Below, in pieces: positions 18,068-25,912 of a DNA stretch of 45,416 bases. The stretch is from the NCBI GenBank assembly GCA_002702895.1, contig PACX01000018.1, forward strand, positions 1 to 45,416, read 5' to 3'. Both the position numbers and the translations under genes were made by a program. This stretch comes from Flavobacteriaceae bacterium (GTDB lineage Bacteria > Bacteroidota > Bacteroidia > Flavobacteriales > Flavobacteriaceae). The notes under the pieces are model-generated. The model was not told the origin of the DNA. It was given only the letters and a program-made list of their open reading frames with translations, and ran no database searches. Each line of letters starts with the position of its first letter. Position 1 is the stretch's first letter.

Positions 18068-18373
18068 ATGGGTAACCTAAAGGACATGGTTAATATGATT
18101 CCGGGTGCTTCTAAAGCAATGGGTGATAATGAAATAGATGAAGATTCATTTAAACATATTGAAGCCCTTATATATTCTATGACACCAAAGGAAAGATCAA
18201 ACCCTAAAATTATTGATATTAGTAGAAAAAAAAGAATCTCAAAAGGAAGTGGATTAGATGTTCAAGAATTAAATAGATTATTAAAACAATTTGAGCAAAT
18301 GTCTAAAATGATGAAAATGATGCAAGGAGGTGGATCAGGTAAATTAATGCAGATGATGCAAGGAATGAAATAA
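18068..18373 (+). CDS. ffh: Signal recognition particle protein Ffh, M domain (frameshifted gene, 3' part)
   Basis: This frame holds the methionine-rich M domain that binds 4.5S RNA and signal peptides. The RNA-binding motif SRKKRISKGSGLDVQELN and the Met-rich tail (MSKMMKMMQGGG) are intact. The first ATG is 18068, but the homologous frame is open back to 17981 and encodes the linker and first M-domain helix (KKIAKSQFGLDDFLDQI), which an ATG start would lose. It is therefore better read as the second half of one gene, 17046-18373, than as an independent gene. The stop is 7 bases before folD, which is probably co-transcribed. Confidence 0.88.
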   Translation: MGNLKDMVNMIPGASKAMGDNEIDEDSFKHIEALIYSMTPKERSNPKIIDISRKKRISKGSGLDVQELNRLLKQFEQMSKMMKMMQGGGSGKLMQMMQGMK

Positions 18374-18380
18374 TTATATT

Positions 18381-19265
18381 ATGGAAATTATAGATGGTAA
18401 AAAAATATCAAATCAAATAAAAGAAGAAATAAAGTATGAAGTTCAGAATATTATTTCTAAAGGAGATAAACCTCCTCACTTAGCTGCTGTTTTAGTTGGT
18501 GAAGATGGTGCAAGTTTAACTTATGTTGGAAGTAAAGTAAGCTCATGTAAACAAGTTGGTTTTAAATCAACACTTGTTAAGTTACCTGAAAATATTAAGG
18601 AAATTGATTTATTATCTAAGATAGCTGAGTTAAATGATAATAAAGAAATTGATGGATTTATTGTTCAGTTACCATTGCCTAAACATATTGATGAAGAAAA
18701 GATTTTATTAGCTGTAAACCCAAATAAAGATGTTGATGGTTTTCATCCAACTAATTTTGGTAAAATGGCCTTAAATATGAAAACGTTTATTCCAGCCACA
18801 CCCTTTGGAATAATGGAACTGCTAAAAAGATATAAGATAGAAACTTCTGGAAAAAATACTGTAGTTATTGGAAGAAGTAATATAGTAGGGCGACCAATTA
18901 GTATTTTAATGAACCTTAAGGGTATCCCTGGAGATTCAACTGTAACCGTTGTTCATAGTAGAACAGTAAATTTAGAAAGCTACACTAAAAATGCTGATAT
19001 AATTATATCCGCTTTAGGAATACCTGGTTTTGTGAAAAAGGAAATGGTAAAAAAAGGAGTTGTTATTATAGATGTAGGAATAACTAGAGTAAAAGATAAT
19101 AATTCTACAAGAGGTTATGTAATTAGAGGAGATGTAGATTTTAATTCTGTTAAAGAAAAGGCTAGTTATATAACACCAGTTCCTGGAGGTGTAGGCCCTA
19201 TGACAATAGCTATGCTTTTAAAAAATACTTTGTTATCTAAGAGTTTATTAAAAAATAATTATTAA
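18381..19265 (+). CDS. folD: Bifunctional methylenetetrahydrofolate dehydrogenase/cyclohydrolase FolD
   Basis: FolD interconverts 5,10-methylene-, methenyl- and 10-formyl-tetrahydrofolate for purine, formyl-Met and serine metabolism. It has 294 residues. Visible motifs are YVGSK with the catalytic Lys, GFIVQLPLPKHID, KDVDGFHPTN, the NADP-binding VIGRSNIVGRP and the C-terminal TPVPGGVGPMTIAML. All are intact. It lies 7 bases after ffh, and its stop is 7 bases from that of the convergent minus-strand gene, with no hairpin between. Confidence 0.98.
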   Translation: MEIIDGKKISNQIKEEIKYEVQNIISKGDKPPHLAAVLVGEDGASLTYVGSKVSSCKQVGFKSTLVKLPENIKEIDLLSKIAELNDNKEIDGFIVQLPLPKHIDEEKILLAVNPNKDVDGFHPTNFGKMALNMKTFIPATPFGIMELLKRYKIETSGKNTVVIGRSNIVGRPISILMNLKGIPGDSTVTVVHSRTVNLESYTKNADIIISALGIPGFVKKEMVKKGVVIIDVGITRVKDNNSTRGYVIRGDVDFNSVKEKASYITPVPGGVGPMTIAMLLKNTLLSKSLLKNNY

Positions 19266-19272
19266 TTAATTT

Positions 19273-19632
19273 TTATTTCTTATTATCAATAGTAGTCAAT
19301 ATTATTCCAATAATTGAAACTATAAGTGCTAATCCAAATAATGGTAATTTATCTTCAATTTCTGGAGATTTTAAATTGTTAGATTCTAAACTTATAAAAA
19401 GAGCCATGTAGGTTACTCCTGCTGAAAAAGACCATCCTAATAATAACATTAAATTTTGAATATTTTTTTTAAATACAAATACAGCAGATAATAAAATTAG
19501 AACAATAAAATAATCAACAACCCATAAGGGAGTATATTGCCAATCGTCCCAGTAGGTGTTCATTATTGTTTCAAAAATAGCAAGAATTATTGCATATAAA
19601 GTTGCTAAAATTAAATTAGCTTTTTTAATCAT
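19273..19632 (-). CDS. Small hypothetical membrane protein, four helices
   Basis: I do not recognise this 119-residue protein. It has four hydrophobic segments, near residues 6-24, 38-54, 60-80 and 95-115, with a short basic C-terminus (DNKK). The N-in/C-in arrangement follows from flanking lysines. It is the last gene of a three-gene minus-strand unit with the VOC protein (9 bases upstream) and a lipoprotein. No enzymatic motif is seen; by context a membrane accessory of the operon is possible but not supported further. Confidence 0.75.
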   Translation of the reverse strand: MIKKANLILATLYAIILAIFETIMNTYWDDWQYTPLWVVDYFIVLILLSAVFVFKKNIQNLMLLLGWSFSAGVTYMALFISLESNNLKSPEIEDKLPLFGLALIVSIIGIILTTIDNKK

Positions 19633-19641
19633 CTAAGTGAT

Positions 19642-20073
19642 TTATAAATTAATTTCTTTAGTAAATAATAGTTTAGGATCTTTAAAAGATTTAAATTCTA
19701 AAGCATTTCCAGACGGATCTTTAAAAAACATAGTTGATTGTTCTCCAATTAATCCCTTAAATCTTGTGTGAGGTTCAATTATAAAAGTAATTTCTTTATT
19801 AATTAAAAGTTTAGCTAAATTATTAAAGTCTTTCCAATCTAAAATGATTCCAAAATGAGGAACTGGAACATCTTTACCATCTACAGGGTTAGTAACATAT
19901 TCTTTTTTGGTTTTATCATAATGAATAACCAATTGGTGGCCAAAAAAATTAAAATCTACCCAACTACTACTTCTTCTTCCCTCCTTAAGTTCTAATATTT
20001 CTCTATAAAATTTTCTGCATTTTTCTAGATTATTTACTGGAATAGCTAAATGAAAAGGGTTCAATTTATTCAA
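19642..20073 (-). CDS. VOC family (glyoxalase/dioxygenase-fold) protein
   Basis: A 143-residue single-chain protein of the vicinal oxygen chelate superfamily with two beta-alpha-beta-beta-beta modules. The first begins NPFHLAIPVNNLEKCRKFYR with possible metal ligand His8. The second has VPHFGIIL with His73 and ends FKDPSGNALEFKSF with Glu126. Three of the usual metal ligands are thus present, so it may be a dioxygenase or glyoxalase-like enzyme rather than a resistance binding protein. The substrate cannot be told. It lies 11 bases downstream of a lipoprotein gene and 9 bases upstream of a membrane protein gene. Confidence 0.85.
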   Translation of the reverse strand: MNKLNPFHLAIPVNNLEKCRKFYREILELKEGRRSSSWVDFNFFGHQLVIHYDKTKKEYVTNPVDGKDVPVPHFGIILDWKDFNNLAKLLINKEITFIIEPHTRFKGLIGEQSTMFFKDPSGNALEFKSFKDPKLLFTKEINL

Positions 20074-20084
20074 ATGTATTTATA

Positions 20085-20636
20085 TTAATTCCATCCAACC
20101 ATAAATCTTTTAATTTTTGATTTAGGCGGAATATTAATTTCTTCTATTTTTATGTCTGTACCTTTTCTAAGATCAATAGGTAAATTAGTTTTATCAATAA
20201 CAAAATAAGTGTCTATTTCATCAACAAAGATTACAATGTTACTTATTGTGTTCTGAATTGATGAAATTTTATGATTGATTTTAATATCGTTAAATGTGCT
20301 ATTAATATTTATTCCTTTATTAGTTTCAAACTTTTCACTTACGACCTGTATAGTTTCAATTTTTTCATTCACATCATGTTGCTGTTTTGGAGTTAAAGTA
20401 AGAAGATGATTTTGTTCTTTATCGAAAATTAAATATTTGTCTTCTCCTGAATACATATAATCTCCTTCTCCTATTCTTTTTACAATAGAGTCATTTGAAA
20501 ATAATGAATCAAGGTCTTTAACCATTGTGTCATAATTTATTTTTCCAACTTTTCCTTTTCTAATACTATAATCAATACTATAATTGGAACAACCAAAAGA
20601 AATTAAAATTACAATTATTAAGATATATTTTTTCAT
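20085..20636 (-). CDS. Hypothetical lipoprotein
   Basis: This 183-residue protein starts with a lipoprotein signal (MKKYILIIVILISFGC, lipobox cysteine at 16, followed by SN), so it is likely anchored in the outer or inner membrane facing the periplasm. The mature part is hydrophilic with predicted beta-strands, and I recognise no domain in it. It is the first gene of the three-gene unit 20636-19273. Its start lies only about 70 bases from the divergent queE. Confidence 0.78.
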   Translation of the reverse strand: MKKYILIIVILISFGCSNYSIDYSIRKGKVGKINYDTMVKDLDSLFSNDSIVKRIGEGDYMYSGEDKYLIFDKEQNHLLTLTPKQQHDVNEKIETIQVVSEKFETNKGININSTFNDIKINHKISSIQNTISNIVIFVDEIDTYFVIDKTNLPIDLRKGTDIKIEEINIPPKSKIKRFMVGWN

Positions 20637-20705
20637 TCTAAAAACTTTTCTAAAAGTACTAATTCCTTTTAAATCTTAATTAATTATATGATATATATTT
20701 GTGTA

Positions 20706-21335
20706 ATGAATCAAAAAAAAATTTTGAAATTAGATCATGGACTTTATTTGCCAGTAATGGAATCTTTTTATACAATTCAGGGTGAAGGTTATTATAAAGG
20801 ATCAGCTGCATATTTTATAAGAATTGCTGGCTGTGATGTAGGATGTCATTGGTGTGATGTTAAAGAAAGTTGGGATTCAAATATACATCCCATCAAATCA
20901 ATAGAGAAAATAGTTCAAAATGTTAAAAATAAATGTGAAATTGTAGTTATAACTGGTGGTGAGCCATTAATTTGGGACATGAATCCATTAACAGAATTAT
21001 TAAAAAATAACAATTTTAAAACCCATTTAGAAACTTCAGGTTCAAATAAATTAACTGGGAATTGGGATTGGATTTGTTTATCACCAAAAAAAAGAAAAAT
21101 TCCATTAAGCCAAGTTTATAAAAAAGCAGATGAACTAAAAATTATCATATATAATAAGAATGATTTAAAATTTGCTGAGAAAGAAGCTAAAAAAGTTTCT
21201 AAAAACTGTATTCTATTTCTGCAACCTGAATGGAGCAAAAGAGATGAAATGATGCCAGTTATAGTAGATTATATTATGAATAATTCAAAATGGAAAGTTT
21301 CATTACAAACACATAAATATTTAAATATTTCTTAA
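20706..21335 (+). CDS. queE: 7-carboxy-7-deazaguanine synthase
   Basis: QueE is a radical SAM enzyme making 7-carboxy-7-deazaguanine, an intermediate of queuosine. The 209-residue product has FYTIQGEGYYKGSAAYFIR then the CxxxCxxC iron-sulfur motif GCDVGCHWCD (Cys43, Cys47, Cys50), and VITGGEPLIW. The ATG at 20706 starts the usual N-terminus. An in-frame ATG at 20688 adds six residues. A TATATTTG box at 20694-20701 lies inside that extension, arguing for the later start if it is a real promoter. The stop codon overlaps the stop of the convergent gene in a shared TTAA (21332-21335). Confidence 0.93.
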   Translation: MNQKKILKLDHGLYLPVMESFYTIQGEGYYKGSAAYFIRIAGCDVGCHWCDVKESWDSNIHPIKSIEKIVQNVKNKCEIVVITGGEPLIWDMNPLTELLKNNNFKTHLETSGSNKLTGNWDWICLSPKKRKIPLSQVYKKADELKIIIYNKNDLKFAEKEAKKVSKNCILFLQPEWSKRDEMMPVIVDYIMNNSKWKVSLQTHKYLNIS

Positions 21336-22513
21336 TTGTATAAAAGATATTTTGATCTAATTGTTTTAAACTTTTCAATTCCTTTTTTCCAACTCAATTT
21401 AATTTCTTCCTCACTTATACCATTAATTATTTGATTTTGCAGTTTTTCATTTCCTGCTAACCGATTGAAGCCGTTTCTAAAAAAAGAAGATTTATTTTTA
21501 GATTTATTATACGCATAAATTATCCATTCCAAATTTATTTCTTTTAAATAAGGATGATTTCTTAAATCAATTCCATTACATATTTTATTTAAATGTTTTG
21601 GAGATTTTGCTCCAGACATAGATTTTGGAATAAACTTAAAATCTGTTTTTTCCCAATTTGGATTTCCCATTATTTGAAATTGCATTTCTGTTCCACGTCC
21701 TATACTAATTGGTGTTTGTTCAAAAAAACATAAGCTTGGATATAAATTAATTGATGTTTTATTTGGAAGGTTAGGAGAAGGTTTTATAGGTAAATTATAA
21801 ATTAATTTTCTGTCATAATTTTCAATTTTGATTATTTTTAGATCACAATTAATTTTGTTTTTTAGCCACCCTTCATTATTAATCATTATTCCAAACTCAC
21901 CAATAGTCATTCCATGTACAATTGGTACTGGATGCATTCCAACAAAACTTTTAAATTTGTCTTCTAAAATTGGACCATCAATATAATGTCCATTTGGATT
22001 TGGTCTATCTAAAATTATTAATCTTTTATTACTTTCAGCAACTGCTTCCATCACTAAATGAAGAGTTGAAATGTAAGTATAAAACCTAACTCCAACATCT
22101 TGAATATCAAATATAACTATATCAATATCTTTCATTTGAGCAATTGTAGGTTTTTTATTTGATCCATGGAGAGATATTATAGGCAATCCTGTTTTTATAT
22201 CAATACCGTCTTCAACTTTTTCTCCAGCATCTGCATCTCCTCTAAACCCGTGTTCAGGGGAAAAAACTTTTTTGATATTAATATTTAAGCTTAATAATGA
22301 ATCAATAATATGAATGTATTTCTTATCAGATTTTATTTTTGAAGTTTGATTAGCGACAATTGCAACATTCTTTCCTTTTAAATCGTCTATGAATAGTTCT
22401 ATTTTTTCAGCGCCTAATGTTAATTGATCCCTGTTTTGAGAAAAAGAAAAATAACTAGAGCATATTAAAATTAAAAAAAAGGTACTTTTGAATTTAATTA
22501 TATTAAGTTTCAT
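21332..22513 (-). CDS. Exported DUF1343/NamZ-family protein, probable exo-beta-N-acetylmuramidase
   Basis: A 393-residue protein with an N-terminal signal peptide (MKLNIIKFKSTFFLILICSS, ending near YFSFSQ). The mature part is the DUF1343 family: VAIVANQTSKI, FSPEHGFRGDADAGEKV, FDIQDVGVRFYTYISTL, LDRPNPNG and the C-terminal GRGTEMQFQ region. Characterised members (NamZ) release N-acetylmuramic acid from the non-reducing end of peptidoglycan fragments, so a role in wall recycling or salvage is likely. The frame is open to 22534, but that start would overlap the divergent neighbour and lacks a clean signal peptide, so the ATG at 22513 is preferred. Confidence 0.88.
   Translation of the reverse strand: MKLNIIKFKSTFFLILICSSYFSFSQNRDQLTLGAEKIELFIDDLKGKNVAIVANQTSKIKSDKKYIHIIDSLLSLNINIKKVFSPEHGFRGDADAGEKVEDGIDIKTGLPIISLHGSNKKPTIAQMKDIDIVIFDIQDVGVRFYTYISTLHLVMEAVAESNKRLIILDRPNPNGHYIDGPILEDKFKSFVGMHPVPIVHGMTIGEFGIMINNEGWLKNKINCDLKIIKIENYDRKLIYNLPIKPSPNLPNKTSINLYPSLCFFEQTPISIGRGTEMQFQIMGNPNWEKTDFKFIPKSMSGAKSPKHLNKICNGIDLRNHPYLKEINLEWIIYAYNKSKNKSSFFRNGFNRLAGNEKLQNQIINGISEEEIKLSWKKGIEKFKTIRSKYLLYN
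22483..22490 (+). promoter_or_regulatory. Possible -7 box for the ABC permease gene
   Basis: TACTTTTG fits TAnnTTTG and ends 28 bases before the GTG start at 22519. It lies within the signal-peptide codons of the divergent NamZ-like gene. No -33 element is evident. Confidence 0.35.
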
Positions 22514-22518
22514 TAGTT

Positions 22519-23748
22519 GTGAGATTTGAATCATTTATAGCATCTCAGATTATAAGGTCTAAACCTTATAAAAATACTATTTCCGCCCCAATAATAAAAA
22601 TATCAATATTGTCTATTACAATTGGGTTTTTAATTATGTTGATTTCAATTTCATCGGGTGTTGGACTTCAAAAAACAATCCAAAATAAAATTTCATCATT
22701 TTTTGGTCATATTTCAGTTTCAAATTTTCAAAATAATTCTTCTCAGTCATCTTTAACTCCTATTTTAATTAATCAAGAATTTTATACAAATAATAAAATT
22801 GATGAAATTAATCATATTCAAAGTGTAGCTTATAAGTCTGGTGTTATTACAACAAAATCTACATTTGAAGGGGTTGTTTTTAAAGGAATAAACGAAGACT
22901 TCAATTGGGAAATTTTTTCTGAATATATTATAGAGGGTAAAATTCCTAAAATAAATAATAAAATAACTAATGAGGTAATTATCTCAGAATATTTATCTAA
23001 AAGATTAAATTTAAAATTAGACGATAAATTCAAAACCTCTTTTTTAAAATTAGATTCCTCTATTCCTAATATTAGAAATTTTAAAATAGTCGGAATTTTT
23101 AATTCTGGTTTAATTGAATTTGATGAAATTTATTTTTTAGGAGACATAAAACATATTCAAAAAATTAATAAATGGAATTCAAATCAAATTGGAAATTTCG
23201 AAATTTTCATTAAAAATTTTAATGATATTTCTAAGACTTCAGAAAAATTGTATTCTACTACTCCTTCTAATTTAGATGTTATAAATATTTCAGATAAATT
23301 TTCTGATATTTTTAATTGGATTGCTTTATTTGACATGAATATTTTGGTAATAATTGTAATTATGATTTTGGTTGGTGGTATTAATATGATTACTGCATTA
23401 CTTGTTACAATTTTAGAAAAGACCCAACTAATAGGAATTTTAAGAGTTTTAGGCTCAAATATTAGTAATATTAGATATATTTTTCTATTTAACGGAGCTT
23501 ACTTAATTTCAATAGGACTTTTAATTGGTAATATTATTGGCCTTGGTTTAATTTTCTTTCAAAAATCAACGGGATTCATTAAGTTAAATCCTGAAACGTA
23601 TTATGTTTCAGAAGTGCCTGTTGATTTAAATGTATTCACTGTAATTATTTTGAATTTAGGAACCTTGTTTTTTTGTTTACTAATGCTAATTATTCCATCA
23701 TATATTATTGGAAGAATTTCTCCAACCCAATCTTTAAAAATTAATTGA
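22519..23748 (+). CDS. ABC transporter permease, LolCE/MacB (FtsX-like) type
   Basis: A 409-residue membrane protein with one N-terminal helix (about residues 27-46, ISILSITIGFLIMLISISS), a large periplasmic domain of about 220 residues, and three C-terminal helices. The C-terminal part shows the FtsX signature (ALLVTILEKTQLIGILRVLG). This is the layout of LolC/LolE lipoprotein-release permeases and MacB-like exporters. No ATP-binding partner is adjacent, so it would be encoded elsewhere. The start codon is GTG at 22519, only 5 bases from the divergent NamZ-like ATG. Export of lipoproteins is the most likely role but is inferred from fold only. Confidence 0.85.
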   Translation: MRFESFIASQIIRSKPYKNTISAPIIKISILSITIGFLIMLISISSGVGLQKTIQNKISSFFGHISVSNFQNNSSQSSLTPILINQEFYTNNKIDEINHIQSVAYKSGVITTKSTFEGVVFKGINEDFNWEIFSEYIIEGKIPKINNKITNEVIISEYLSKRLNLKLDDKFKTSFLKLDSSIPNIRNFKIVGIFNSGLIEFDEIYFLGDIKHIQKINKWNSNQIGNFEIFIKNFNDISKTSEKLYSTTPSNLDVINISDKFSDIFNWIALFDMNILVIIVIMILVGGINMITALLVTILEKTQLIGILRVLGSNISNIRYIFLFNGAYLISIGLLIGNIIGLGLIFFQKSTGFIKLNPETYYVSEVPVDLNVFTVIILNLGTLFFCLLMLIIPSYIIGRISPTQSLKIN

Positions 23749-23806
23749 TAAAATCTTAATTTCAATTCGATATTAATAATCTTAAAGTTTAACTTTATAT
23801 TTTTAA

Positions 23807-24790
23807 ATGGAATATTCAAAAAACATATTAGAAACTATAGGAAATACTCCCTTAGTTAAATTAAATAATATTACAAAAGAGATTGATGCTTTAGTTCTGG
23901 CTAAGGTTGAATATTTTAACCCTGGAAGTTCAGTTAAAGATAGAATGGCTTTAAAGATGGTCGAAGAGGCTGAAAATGATGGTAGGTTAGTTCCAGGAGG
24001 AACAATAGTTGAGGGCACATCAGGAAATACTGGAATGGGCTTGGCATTGGCAGCTATTGTAAAGGGTTATGATCTTATTTGTGTTTCCACTGACAAACAG
24101 TCTAAGGAAAAATTTGATGTTTTAAAAGCTGTTGGTGCAAAAGTAGTAGTTTGTCCTACAAATGTAAAGCCTGAGGATCCAAGATCATACTATTCCACTT
24201 CCAAAAGAATTGCAGAAGAAACTCCTAATTCTTGGTATGTTAATCAATACGATAATCTTTCAAATACTAAAGCTCATTATGAATCTACTGGACCTGAAAT
24301 ATGGGCTCAAACAAATGGAAAAATCACTCATTTTGTTGTTGGTGTTGGTACTGGAGGAACTATTTCAGGTGTATCTAGATTTTTAAAGGAAAAAAACCAA
24401 AAAATTAAAGTTTGGGGAATAGATACTTATGGTTCAGTTTTTAAAAAATATCACGAAACTGGAGTTTTTGATGAAAAAGAGATATATCCTTATGTAACTG
24501 AGGGTATTGGCGAAGACATTATACCAAAAAATGTAGATTTTAGTATAATTGATGGATTCGAAAAAGTTAATGATAGAGATGCTGCTATTTATACCAGAAA
24601 GTTAGCAAAAGAGGAAGGTATTTTTGCAGGTAATTCATGTGGAGCAGCGATTAAAGGTCTAATTCAGTTAAAAAAACATTTTAATAAGGATGATGTAATT
24701 GTAGTTTTACTACACGATTCTGGCAGTCGATATATTGGAAAAATTTACAATGATGAATGGATGAAAAAACAAGGCTTCATAATTGATTAA
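23807..24790 (+). CDS. PLP-dependent cystathionine beta-synthase/cysteine synthase-like enzyme
   Basis: A fold type II PLP enzyme of 327 residues. The PLP lysine is Lys44 in NPGSSVKDRM, the phosphate or substrate loop is GTSGNTGMG (residues 70-78), and GVGTGGTISGVSRFL binds the PLP phosphate. The C-terminal LLHDSGSRYIGKIYNDEWM resembles cystathionine beta-synthases more than O-acetylserine sulfhydrylases. The regulatory CBS-domain pair of longer family members is absent. It probably joins serine or O-acetylserine to a thiol, making cystathionine or cysteine. It is followed after 6 bases by a second PLP enzyme, so the two are likely co-transcribed. Confidence 0.85.
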   Translation: MEYSKNILETIGNTPLVKLNNITKEIDALVLAKVEYFNPGSSVKDRMALKMVEEAENDGRLVPGGTIVEGTSGNTGMGLALAAIVKGYDLICVSTDKQSKEKFDVLKAVGAKVVVCPTNVKPEDPRSYYSTSKRIAEETPNSWYVNQYDNLSNTKAHYESTGPEIWAQTNGKITHFVVGVGTGGTISGVSRFLKEKNQKIKVWGIDTYGSVFKKYHETGVFDEKEIYPYVTEGIGEDIIPKNVDFSIIDGFEKVNDRDAAIYTRKLAKEEGIFAGNSCGAAIKGLIQLKKHFNKDDVIVVLLHDSGSRYIGKIYNDEWMKKQGFIID

Positions 24791-24796
24791 AATTTT

Positions 24797-25909
24797 ATGA
24801 AAGATTTTATTCTTAATTATCCATCAAATATTTTGAAAAAGGATATTACTTACCAAATCTTAAATGATAGTAAGTCTATTTCATTTCATAGAACTTTTAA
24901 AAATTATAAAAAATCTCCTTTGTATAAATTATCTGCTCTTTCAAATTTTTTAAAAATTTCAAAGCTATATGTCAAAGATGAGTCAAATAGATTTGGATTA
25001 GATTCTTTTAAAGTTTTAGGAGGATCTTATGCAGTTAATCAAATTTTAAAAAATAAACCAAAAGTTTCTATATTTTGTACTGCAACAGATGGAAATCATG
25101 GAAAAGGATTAGCATGGTCAGCAAAAAAATATAAAAAAAAATGTATTGTTTACGTACCTAAGAACACATCAAAACAAAGAATAAAATCTATTTCTGAATT
25201 AGGAGCTAGCGTAGAACAATTAGAAATGAATTATGAAGATACTTGTAAATATGCTGCTAAAATTTCATTTAAAATGAATTGGGAGTTAGTTCAAGATGCA
25301 TCATGGGATAATTATGAATTAATCCCTGCATATATTATGTCAGGTTATTTAACTCATTTTATTGAAATGGAAGAAAATATTAATAAAATAAAGCAACCAG
25401 ATTTGGATATTGTTATTATACAATGTGGTGTGGGTTCCTGGGCAGCATCTTGTATTTGGTATTATTTGAGTAGATATGGTAAAAATAAACCTAAAATTGT
25501 TCTAGTTGAACCAGAGGAATCTTGTGGAGTTTATCAATCTCTAAATGAGAATAAAAGAATTTCACCTAAAGGAAATTTATCTACAATTATGGCAGGTCTA
25601 AATTGTGGAATTCCTTCCAAATCAGCATGGGAAATAATTAAAAGAGGATGTGATGGGGTTATTAAAATAACTGATGCTGAAGTTATGTCAGCAATGAACC
25701 TTTTTTATAAACCATTATCAGATGATTCAAAAATAATTTCTGGTGAATCTGGTGCCGCTGGATTAGCAGGATTGATTAAGTGCATAAAAGATAAAAAATT
25801 AAAAAAAATAAAAGATCATATTGGATTAAATAAAGATTCTAGAGTTCTAATTTTTAATAGTGAAGGAAAAACAGATATAAATAGTTTTTCAAAAATAGTT
25901 GAAAAATAA
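24797..25909 (+). CDS. dpaL: Diaminopropionate ammonia-lyase
   Basis: A 370-residue PLP enzyme of fold type II. The motifs RFGLDSFKVLGGSYAV (PLP Lys72), TATDGNHGKGLAW and the C-terminal SGESGAAGLAGL match diaminopropionate ammonia-lyase, which splits 2,3-diaminopropionate to pyruvate and two ammonia. It may also act on D-serine. The length is slightly below the roughly 400 residues of the E. coli enzyme, without a missing core motif. It is 6 bases after the cystathionine beta-synthase-like gene. It ends 3 bases from the convergent M28 peptidase gene. Confidence 0.85.
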   Translation: MKDFILNYPSNILKKDITYQILNDSKSISFHRTFKNYKKSPLYKLSALSNFLKISKLYVKDESNRFGLDSFKVLGGSYAVNQILKNKPKVSIFCTATDGNHGKGLAWSAKKYKKKCIVYVPKNTSKQRIKSISELGASVEQLEMNYEDTCKYAAKISFKMNWELVQDASWDNYELIPAYIMSGYLTHFIEMEENINKIKQPDLDIVIIQCGVGSWAASCIWYYLSRYGKNKPKIVLVEPEESCGVYQSLNENKRISPKGNLSTIMAGLNCGIPSKSAWEIIKRGCDGVIKITDAEVMSAMNLFYKPLSDDSKIISGESGAAGLAGLIKCIKDKKLKKIKDHIGLNKDSRVLIFNSEGKTDINSFSKIVEK

Positions 25910-25912
25910 AAT

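Noticed and set aside
20694-20701. queE promoter box TATATTTG
   Set aside because: It fits the -7 consensus but lies only 4 bases before the preferred start and inside the alternative one, so it is mentioned with queE rather than listed as a feature.
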